Assembly (NCBI RefSeq): GCF_002101965.1
Contig: NZ_LQQA01000030.1
Span: 496,001 to 560,000, forward strand
From: Mycolicibacterium wolinskyi
GTDB lineage: Bacteria; Actinomycetota; Actinomycetes; Mycobacteriales; Mycobacteriaceae
Direction of reading: 5' to 3'
DNA length: 64,000 nucleotides
Shown here in pieces: positions 57,716 to 64,000 of the stretch; position 1 is the stretch's first letter; every line of letters starts with the position of its first letter. The notes under the pieces are model-generated. The model did not search any database, was not told the origin of the DNA, and saw nothing but the letters and a program-made list of their open reading frames with translations. Made by a program: the position numbers and the translations under genes.

Positions 57716-58456
57716 ATGTCGGCCGAGAACACCGGAACCGTCGAGGTTCACCGCGAGGACACGGTCGCCGTGGTGACGCTTCGGCGCGAGCGCAAACGTA
57801 ACGCGCTGTCGACCCACATGGAATCCGAACTGCTACGCGCATTGCGAAGCCCGGAGGTCGAGTCCAGTCGGGCGATCGTGATCACCGGTGGGGACACGGT
57901 GTTCTCGGCAGGCGCGGACGTCACCGAGTTACGTGAGATGACCCCGCACGCCATCGCCGATTATTACCGCGGGTCGGGTTCGGTGTACGAGATGTTCGCC
58001 GGCCTGCCGCAGCCCACGATCGCGGCCATCACCGGATACTGCCTCGGTGGCGGGCTCGAACTCGCCCTGGCGGCGGATATCCGGATCGCCGACCCCGCAG
58101 CGATTTTCGGGTTCCCGGAGATCGGCATCGGTATCCTGCCCTCGTCCGGGGGAGTGACGCGGATGGTGCGGGTGGTCGGTGCGGGCCGTACGCGGGACCT
58201 GGTGCTGCGCGGTCGGCGATTCGATGCCGGGCAGGCCGAACTGTGGGGGATCGTCAGCGAGGTCACCGCGCCTGGCGAGCACATCAAGAAGGCCATCGAG
58301 ATCGCGCGCGAACTCGCCGAACGGCCGCCGCTGGCGCTGCGTATCACCAAGCAGGTTCTCGACGTGAGCCTCGATGCCCCGACTCAGGCTGCCCTGCTGC
58401 TGGAGCAGCTCGCCTATGCCGTGCTCAACAACGCCCCCGAGAAAGACGAGGACTGA
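57716..58456 (+). CDS. Enoyl-CoA hydratase/isomerase
   Basis: Crotonase-fold enzyme of 246 residues. Oxyanion-hole motifs GGDTVFSAGADVTEL and GYCLGGGLELALAADIRIA; the catalytic glutamate lies in GFPEIGIGILPSSGG. This is the normal hydratase arrangement. It starts four bases after the acyl-CoA dehydrogenase stop and is followed six bases later by the MFS gene. Confidence 0.88.
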   Translation: MSAENTGTVEVHREDTVAVVTLRRERKRNALSTHMESELLRALRSPEVESSRAIVITGGDTVFSAGADVTELREMTPHAIADYYRGSGSVYEMFAGLPQPTIAAITGYCLGGGLELALAADIRIADPAAIFGFPEIGIGILPSSGGVTRMVRVVGAGRTRDLVLRGRRFDAGQAELWGIVSEVTAPGEHIKKAIEIARELAERPPLALRITKQVLDVSLDAPTQAALLLEQLAYAVLNNAPEKDED

Positions 58457-58462
58457 AGCGAT

Positions 58463-59877
58463 ATGAGCTCACTGGATGTAATGGACCTGCCGGCCAGGCG
58501 AGGTTTTCACGCCAAGCTGCTGACCGCGTGCTGTGGTGGTCCGTTCCTCGATGGCTACGTGATGAGCATCATCGGCGTCGCAATGCTCGGCGTTACCGCC
58601 GAACTCAATCCGTCGACCGCGGAGTCAGGTCTGATCGGCGCGGCGTCGTTGATCGGTATCTTCTTCGGGGCCACGGTCTTCGGATTCCTCACCGATCGCC
58701 TCGGTCGCGAGAAGATGTACGCATTGGACCTCGTCGTCCTCGTGGTGGCCTGTGGGCTGTGCGTATTCGTCCAGGCGCCTTGGCAACTCATCGTTCTGCG
58801 GTTCGTCATCGGCGCCGCGATCGGCGCGGACTACCCGATCGCCACCTCTCTGCTCACCGAGTTCACGCCGTCGAAGAAGCGTGGCGCGATGATCGGCATG
58901 TCGGCCGTGGCGTGGTCGGCGGGTGCGGTGTTCGCCTACATCGTCGGCGCGTTCTTCGTCGGTTTCACCGGTGGCAACGACCACTGGCGGCCGCTGCTGG
59001 CCACCAGCGCCGTGCTCGGCGTGATCGTCATCATCATGAGGCGCGGTATTCCCGAGTCACCGCGCTGGCTGCTGCAGCACGGCCGGGTGGCCGACGCCGA
59101 GGCCGTCGTCAAGAAGATCTATGGCACTGCAGTCGATTTGAGCTCGGTGGCGGTCGACGATCCGGACGCGAATCCGCTGAAGCCGCGCGCGAACCTCGGG
59201 GTGTTCTTCCGCGGCCAGTACATGCGCCGGCTGGTGATGTGCAGTGTCCTGTACCTGGCGGTCGTCACGCCGCTGTACGCCTTGCTGACGTTCCTGCCCG
59301 CGATCCTGTCGGGTTTCGCGATCTCGGGTGAGGGACCCATGGGCCTGATCGTCGAGACGGTCATCATCGGGCTCATCGTCGCCGGATCCATTCCCGCGCT
59401 GTATCTCGTCGAGCGGTGGGGCCGACGCCCGATCGCGGTGGTCCCGTTGGGACTCATGGTGCTTCCACTCGCCGGGCTGTGGTTGTGGGCCGACGGCCCC
59501 TGTGGTTCATCGTCGCAGCGTTCTGCGTGTACACGTTCATCTCTGGCGGGCCGAGCATCCTGGTGTGGATCTATCCGAACGAGTTGTTCCCCACGGAGTT
59601 TCGCGCCACGGCCGTCGGGATCGCCACCGCGGTCAGCCGTTTCGGCGCGGCCACCGGCACCTATCTCCTGCCGCTGAGCATATCGTCGTTGGGCACCGGC
59701 ACCACGATGCTGTTCGGTGCGGTGCTGACCGCGGTCGCGTTCGTCGTCTGCTTCTTCATGTCCCCGGAGACCAAAGGTAAGTCGCTGGAGGAGGTTTCCG
59801 AGCTGCCGAGCGCCGCGGCGACTGCGGTGAGTCCCACCGCGCCCGGACCGGACGGCGCGATGGCGCGCCGCGGCTGA
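58463..59877 (+). pseudogene. MFS transporter (sugar-porter type) interrupted by a frameshift
   Basis: A 12-segment major facilitator transporter read in two frames. The first frame runs from ATG 58463 through DRLGREKMYALD and the cytoplasmic loop ESPRWLLQHGRVADAE to about Asp-Gly-Pro at 59499. After the run CCCC (59497-59500) homology continues in another frame with PLWFIVAAFCVYTF, PNELFPTEFRATAVG and SPETKGKSLEEV to the stop at 59877. One extra C restores a single 471-residue product. Left as it is, the first frame ends at 59677 with a nonsense tail. Either a real mutation or an error in the C run. It would import the operon substrate, by context an organic acid. Confidence 0.75.
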
Positions 59878-59897
59878 ACGAAGCCGGCACCGCACGA

Positions 59898-59933
59898 GTG
59901 TCCCCGCCGAGGGCGATCGACCGGCGGGGACAC
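59898..59933. terminator. Bidirectional hairpin terminator
   Basis: A perfect 12-bp stem, GTGTCCCCGCCG (59898-59909) and its inverse (59922-59933), with a 12-base loop. It lies between the convergent ends of the MFS gene and the MPT63 gene, so it can end both transcripts. No U-tract. Confidence 0.75.
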
Positions 59934-59946
59934 CGTGTTGTGTCGT

Positions 59947-60417
59947 CTACTTCCAGATCAGCAGATCCTGTGCGCCGTTGTTGAACACCACGGTGTCCGG
60001 GGCCGGTCCGACGACGTCGAAGTACACCTCGCCGGTGGTCGCATTGCCCTGGGGCAGTGGCGTGGGATTCACCCCGTTCGCGGTCGGCGCGGTGAAGATC
60101 GCACGATAGTTCTGCCCGTTCGCGGCTCGGGCATTGAAGTCCGACACGACCGGGGTCGCGGTGCCCTGCACCGCCGTTGCGGTGGCCGTGGCCTCCCATA
60201 GCTGCCCGGAGACCGGGTGCGGAATCTGATCGTCGCTCGGCCGCAGATCGCTGACCGTCCAGCCGGTCACGGTGGCGCCGGTGACGTCCGGCAGGTTCTG
60301 CTGCATGCCGAAACTGCGCACAGTGGTGTAAGCCGATGCCGGCGACGCACTGAACACCGCTGCGGCCGTGGTGGCGAGCACTGCTGAAGTCATTGCCGCC
60401 GTCTTGCTGAACTTCAT
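59947..60417 (-). CDS. MPT63/MPB63-like secreted protein
   Basis: Exported protein of 156 residues. Signal peptide (KFSKTAAMTSAVLATTAAAV, cleavage after ASA near residue 29), then the MPT63 immunoglobulin-like fold: VTGWTVSDLRPSDDQIPHPV, GQLWEATATATAVQGTATPV, and GEVYFDVVGPAPDTVVFNNG. The M. tuberculosis homologue Rv1926c is a major secreted antigen of unknown function. ATG 60417 has GGAGAA upstream. A terminator follows. Confidence 0.9.
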   Translation of the reverse strand: MKFSKTAAMTSAVLATTAAAVFSASPASAYTTVRSFGMQQNLPDVTGATVTGWTVSDLRPSDDQIPHPVSGQLWEATATATAVQGTATPVVSDFNARAANGQNYRAIFTAPTANGVNPTPLPQGNATTGEVYFDVVGPAPDTVVFNNGAQDLLIWK

Positions 60418-60512
60418 GGTTTCTCCAATCGTTCGGGCGGCGGCCGCCCTGTTCGCGGGCGGTCACCTTCGGTTTATCGCCCTTTTGCAGCGCTACCCGA
60501 TCCGTCCGCGGG

Positions 60513-61313
60513 CTAACCCTCTCGCAGAGATCGCTGGTAGCGGCGCATGCCGGCGATCCACCGGTCGTAATCAGAGCCCTTGTGGCGATACATGTCGAGG
60601 ACCTGGGGGTGGGGGAGCACCAAGAACCGCTCCGAACGCACTGCTTCGACGGTCGCCGTGGCAACGTCCTGCGGGCTGATGACCAACCCGGATTGCACGA
60701 TCGATTCGGCGCCGACAAGCGCATCGGGTTCGTCCGCATTGCGCACGGCATGCAGTAGCGGGGTGTCCACGCCGAGCGGGCATACACAGCTGACGCCGAT
60801 GCCGTCGTCGCCGTAGGTGATCGCCAGCCACTCGGCGAACCCGACCGCCGCATGTTTGGTGACGGCATAGCCGGCCGCACCGATCTGTGACAGCAGCCCG
60901 GCCGCCGAAGCGATCGATACGAAGTAGCCCCGGCCTCTCGAGCGCCACTGTGGGACAAGTACTTCGGCGGCCCGGATGTGCGCACGCAGATTGACGCCCA
61001 GGATGCGGTCCCAGTCGGTATCGGTGCCGAGCCCGCTCGCGCCGATGATCCCGGCGTTGGCGACGTATATGTCGGTAGGCCCGAACGCGTTGTCGGCCAA
61101 CGCCTCGATATCGGCCGGGTCGGAAGCATCCGCGCGCAGCGCGACCGCCGAGCCGCCGGCCGCGGAAATTCGCGATGCGGTCTCGTTCGCGCCCGCGTCA
61201 TCCACGTCACCGATGACCACGCGTGCGCCGCCCGCGGCGAAGGCCTCGGCGAGTGCCCGACCGATCCCCGAGCCTGCGCCGGTGATGACGACAACGCGCT
61301 GTTCGATATCCAT
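60513..61313 (-). CDS. Short-chain dehydrogenase/reductase
   Basis: SDR of 266 residues: TGAGSGIG near 12-19, DVDD acidic patch for NAD preference, NAGIIGASG, catalytic AAGYAVTKHAAVGF, and CVCPLGVDTPLL. The start ATG 61313 is six bases after TAGGCA (61325-61320). It is divergent from the ABC operon, and upstream of the MPT63 gene on the same strand. Substrate unknown. Confidence 0.85.
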   Translation of the reverse strand: MDIEQRVVVITGAGSGIGRALAEAFAAGGARVVIGDVDDAGANETASRISAAGGSAVALRADASDPADIEALADNAFGPTDIYVANAGIIGASGLGTDTDWDRILGVNLRAHIRAAEVLVPQWRSRGRGYFVSIASAAGLLSQIGAAGYAVTKHAAVGFAEWLAITYGDDGIGVSCVCPLGVDTPLLHAVRNADEPDALVGAESIVQSGLVISPQDVATATVEAVRSERFLVLPHPQVLDMYRHKGSDYDRWIAGMRRYQRSLREG

Positions 61314-61434
61314 GCACTGTGCCTACCGAATCTCGGCGACGAGTGCGCGAGGACACGCGATACCGACGCCGAGGGACTTGTAACCCGACTGTGTCCGGGG
61401 TTCATCACGCGGAAACAAACCGTCCCTAAGTTAT

Positions 61435-61452
61435 GGATCCAAGTTTGGATCC
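61435..61452. promoter_or_regulatory. Operator-like 8-2-8 palindrome upstream of the ABC operon
   Basis: GGATCCAA (61435-61442) and TTGGATCC (61445-61452) are exact inverted copies. They follow a TAAGTT hexamer (61427-61432) at the expected transcription start, so the site could hold a repressor, for example of the GntR type. No regulator gene is seen nearby. Confidence 0.55.
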
Positions 61453-61485
61453 GAATGCGATGGCCTTCCGATCAGAGGAGAACAC

Positions 61486-62304
61486 ATGGTCGCCCCGACG
61501 GCACCCGGAATTCACATAGCCGGGCTGACGAAGCAGTTCAAGGTGGGCCGGTCGCAGATCACCGCACTGGACGGCGTCGACATCCACTCCGAGCAGGGTG
61601 AGTTCGTCACGCTTCTCGGACCGTCCGGATGCGGCAAGAGCACCGTGCTCCGGATCCTCGCCGGCCTGGAGGTCCAGAACGAGGGCACCGCGCTGGTGCA
61701 CGGCGAAACTCCGCAGGAGATGCGGCGACACCATCATCTCGGCATTGCGTTCCAGGATTCGGCGCTGCTGCCGTGGCGTTCGGTTCGGTCCAACGTCCGG
61801 CTGCCGTTGGAGGTGTCCAAGCAGGCGGTCTCCGACGAATTCGTGCAAGAACTCATCGACCTGGTGGGGCTGACGGGGTTCGAGTCGGCTCGCCCCGCCC
61901 AACTGTCGGGCGGCATGCGTCAGCGCGTGTCCATTGCCCGCGCCCTCGTGGTCAAACCGCGTGTGCTGCTGCTCGACGAGCCGTTCGGGGCGCTCGACGA
62001 CATGACGCGCCAGATGCTGAACATCGAACTGCTCAGAATCTGGACCGAGCGTCCGGCGACGACGTTGATGGTCACCCACGGCATCGCCGAGGCGGTGTTC
62101 CTTTCCGACACCGTCGTGGTGATGAGCGCCCGGCCCGGCCGGGTGGTGAAGTCGGTGCAGATCGACCTGCCCCGCCCGCGCCTTCCGGAAATGATGCGCA
62201 CCAGCGAGTTTCACGAGTATGTCGACCTGCTGTCGTCCATCCTGTTCGGCACGCGAGCCGACGAGTCGCAGGTGCGGGTACCCGTCCACAGTGGGCAACG
62301 ATGA
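61486..62304 (+). CDS. ABC transporter ATP-binding subunit (NitT/TauT/SsuB type)
   Basis: ATPase of 272 residues of an importer. Walker A GPSGCGKST, signature LSGGMRQRVSIARAL, Walker B VLLLDEPFGALDD and H-loop VTHGIAEAV. Sequence and operon form fit the nitrate/taurine/sulfonate/aromatic-compound group. ATG 61486 has AGAGGAG upstream. It overlaps the permease gene by ATGA. The substrate is not readable. Confidence 0.9.
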   Translation: MVAPTAPGIHIAGLTKQFKVGRSQITALDGVDIHSEQGEFVTLLGPSGCGKSTVLRILAGLEVQNEGTALVHGETPQEMRRHHHLGIAFQDSALLPWRSVRSNVRLPLEVSKQAVSDEFVQELIDLVGLTGFESARPAQLSGGMRQRVSIARALVVKPRVLLLDEPFGALDDMTRQMLNIELLRIWTERPATTLMVTHGIAEAVFLSDTVVVMSARPGRVVKSVQIDLPRPRLPEMMRTSEFHEYVDLLSSILFGTRADESQVRVPVHSGQR

Positions 62305-63059
62305 GACGCGGGCGCCTCGCGGGACTCGTCGGCTCACTTCTCGTGCTGATCACCTGGCAACTGATCGGGATGACCGGAATCCTCGGCCCCGCAATCGCAT
62401 CGCCGACCGAGATCCTGGCAGGAGTGATGTCTGACGGGCCTGGGTTCTACGGCATCCACGTACCGGTCACACTCGCGTCGGCATCAGTTGGCTACTTCTG
62501 GGGCAACCTCGCCGCGATCGGTTGTGCCGCACTCGTGACCACGATTCCCGCGTTGGAGAAGCTGGTGCTGCAAGCCGGGATCGCCTCGGCATGCATACCG
62601 CTGATCGCGATCGCGCCCATCCTCGCCGCCTGCTTCGACGGCATGGTCACCTCGGCGATCATGGCGGCCGTCTCGGTCTTCTTCACCACACTCGTCGGCA
62701 GCATCAACGGCCTGCGCCAAGCGGATTCGCTCAGCAAAGACCTCGTACGAGCCTATGGTGGCGGCAAGTATCTGGTGCTGCGCAAGGTCGAGCTGCTCTC
62801 GGCGCTGCCCAACATCCTGACCGCGCTCAAGGTGGCGGTCCCCGCCGCGATCCTGGGCGCCATCATCGGCGAGTTCATGGGGCAGGAACGCGGGCTGGGC
62901 GCCGCGCTCGTCGTCGCCCAGTCCTCCAGCGATGTCGTCCGAACGTGGGGCATCACGCTGGTGTCGAGTCTCATTGCCGGCGTGGCCTTCGCGGTCGTCA
63001 ACATCATCGAGAAATTCGCCACCCCATGGGCGGCAGCGGTGGCGGGAGGAAAGGCATGA
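62301..63059 (+). CDS. ABC transporter permease 1
   Basis: Inner-membrane permease of 252 residues with about six segments (SLLVLITWQLIGMTGILG through SLIAGVAFAVVNIIEKF) and the BPD_transp_1 coupling loop LVRAYGGGKYLVLRKVEL. It overlaps the ATPase gene by ATGA and the second permease by ATGA. Confidence 0.9.
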   Translation: MRRGRLAGLVGSLLVLITWQLIGMTGILGPAIASPTEILAGVMSDGPGFYGIHVPVTLASASVGYFWGNLAAIGCAALVTTIPALEKLVLQAGIASACIPLIAIAPILAACFDGMVTSAIMAAVSVFFTTLVGSINGLRQADSLSKDLVRAYGGGKYLVLRKVELLSALPNILTALKVAVPAAILGAIIGEFMGQERGLGAALVVAQSSSDVVRTWGITLVSSLIAGVAFAVVNIIEKFATPWAAAVAGGKA

Positions 63060-63865
63060 CGACAACCCTGCAAACCCGCACCCCGGCCATGCGCAGTGCG
63101 GCGCGCAGCTTGATCACCACATTCGGTGCGGTGGTGACGATCCTCGTGGTCTGGACCCTGTTCATCGGCGTCGTCGACGTCAGCTCCTACGTCGCGAAAT
63201 CACCCGCCGACGTGTGGACCTACCTGGTTTCCGGAGCTGACGCCGCAGCCAACCGAGCCGACATCGCCGCACACCTCGTACGGACCCTCGTCGATGCCTC
63301 ATACGGGTTCGTCCTCGGACTCGCCCTGGCAGCAGGTGTTTCACTGCTGTTTTACTTCTCCAGGACCGTCGAGAACATGTTCCTGCCCACCGTCACCGCG
63401 CTGCACGCCATCCCGATGGTGACGGTCGCGCCCATCCTGGTGCTGATCTTCGACCGCGGAGTGGTCGGCACGGCGGTCATCGGCGCTGCCATCGTGGTGG
63501 TGCCCGCACTGCTCACGATGCTGCACGGCATCCGCAGCACTCCGAGAACCGATGTCGAGATGGTCGTGGCATACGGCGGCTCCACGCTGACGGCATTCTG
63601 GAAAGTCGCCCTGCCCCACGCGATTCCCACGTGGTTCGCCGCCGCCCGCGTCGCGGTCACCACCTCGGTGGTCGGCGCACTGCTGGCCGAGTGGCTGGCC
63701 ACCGGACAGGGACTGGGTGGCCAGATGCTGCGCGACGCCAACGAATTCGAGTTCGCGCGGCTGTGGTCCTCGGTCGTGGTCCTGACCATCACGTGCATCG
63801 TCATCTACCAGATCGTCAGCGTCATCGAAGCCGCTGTCACCGCCCGCATGAGCGCTCCCCGCTGA
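63056..63865 (+). CDS. ABC transporter permease 2
   Basis: Second permease of 269 residues, similar in layout: segments TTFGAVVTILVVWTLFIGVV to VLTITCIVIYQIVSVIEAAV, coupling loop MVVAYGGSTLTAFWKVALP. The pair probably forms a heterodimer, unlike the single permease of many TauT-type importers. Overlaps its neighbour by ATGA. Confidence 0.9.
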   Translation: MTTTLQTRTPAMRSAARSLITTFGAVVTILVVWTLFIGVVDVSSYVAKSPADVWTYLVSGADAAANRADIAAHLVRTLVDASYGFVLGLALAAGVSLLFYFSRTVENMFLPTVTALHAIPMVTVAPILVLIFDRGVVGTAVIGAAIVVVPALLTMLHGIRSTPRTDVEMVVAYGGSTLTAFWKVALPHAIPTWFAAARVAVTTSVVGALLAEWLATGQGLGGQMLRDANEFEFARLWSSVVVLTITCIVIYQIVSVIEAAVTARMSAPR

Positions 63866-63891
63866 GTACAACCCACCTGAACGGACATTCC

Positions 63892-64000
63892 ATGAGCAAG
63901 CATCTCGATCGCCGGCAGTTCATCACCAGAGGACTGGCATTCGGCGGTCTCGCACTGACCGGTCCGGCCGTCCTGTCCGCCTGCGTATCAGGTGAATCCA
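63892..64000 (+). CDS. Solute-binding lipoprotein with Tat signal, 5' part
   Basis: The first 36 residues of the binding protein of the ABC importer. A twin-arginine signal (DRRQFITRG) and hydrophobic segment (LAFGGLALTGPAVL) end at the lipobox LSAC, so it should be folded in the cytoplasm, exported by Tat and anchored by lipid. The rest lies beyond the window edge. Confidence 0.8.
   Translation, partial: MSKHLDRRQFITRGLAFGGLALTGPAVLSACVSGES

Overview
The window looks like the chromosome of a fast-growing mycobacterium (Mycolicibacterium, M. smegmatis-like). The evidence is high GC with dense, interleaved gene strings; many start codons only 6-8 bases after a TANNNT-type -10 hexamer (leaderless mRNAs); homologues of typical mycobacterial proteins (EspC-like and WXG-like small proteins, MPT63, an Rv1733c-like membrane protein, a KstR-type operator); and a gene order that, from memory, parallels the M. 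tuberculosis Rv3295-Rv3311 block (TetR, lhr, nei, RluA-type synthase, glpD2, lpdA, GGCT-like, amiA1, amiB1, purine nucleoside phosphorylase, pmmB, upp, Rv3311). No rRNA, tRNA, CRISPR array, prophage or IS element was seen.

Layout. 1-6490: a minus-strand operon (amidase, DUF3311 peptide, Na+/solute symporter, double Lrp/AsnC regulator, malonyl-CoA-synthetase-like ligase, NCS1 nucleobase permease). The first four genes are joined by 4-base stop/start overlaps. The operon has a sigma70-like promoter and a perfect 21-bp inverted repeat upstream; I read it as a possible nitrogen-compound-to-malonyl-CoA route. 6665-11404: an Rv3311-like protein, then a likely operon led by a SigH-type ECF sigma factor (SDR, cupin, EspC-like protein, WXG/NlpC-P60 hydrolase, 57-residue protein). 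11675-24599: an SdhA-like flavoprotein, upp, pmmB with its MarR regulator, an AbrB-type membrane protein, a FAD monooxygenase/TetR pair with twin operators, and the purine/amidohydrolase genes. 24600-26830: three copies of a roughly 60-bp palindromic repeat around a coiled-coil gene and a DUF559 gene.

26829-36209: GGCT-like, lpdA, glpD2, RluA-type synthase, Zn-alcohol dehydrogenase with an SRPBCC partner, a secreted GH2 glycosidase, a small secreted Cys/Pro protein and an Rv1733c-like membrane protein. 36319-41400: lipid genes, namely an SDR under a KstR-type site, an enoyl-CoA hydratase, and a TetR/ferredoxin-reductase/fatty-acyl-desaturase set, followed by a GNAT. 41547-48801: a DNA-repair string (nei, SDR, lhr, membrane protein). 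48838-52666: TetR, a CYP102-like P450 heme domain without a reductase, and a lipase-maturation-factor homologue. 52681-59877: a TetR-controlled acyl-CoA catabolic operon with an NDP-forming acyl-CoA synthetase and an MFS transporter that carries a one-base frameshift. 59898-64000: a bidirectional terminator, an MPT63 homologue, an SDR, and the start of a NitT/TauT-type ABC uptake operon whose Tat-lipoprotein binding protein runs off the edge.

The most promising material: the amidase/MatB/NCS1 operon, the 60-bp repeat family (which supplies coding sequence and stop codons to neighbouring genes), the WXG-NlpC/EspC pair behind an ECF sigma factor, the KstR-type operator, several operator palindromes placed on leaderless promoters, and the frameshifted MFS gene. 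All assignments come from reading motifs; no database search was run.
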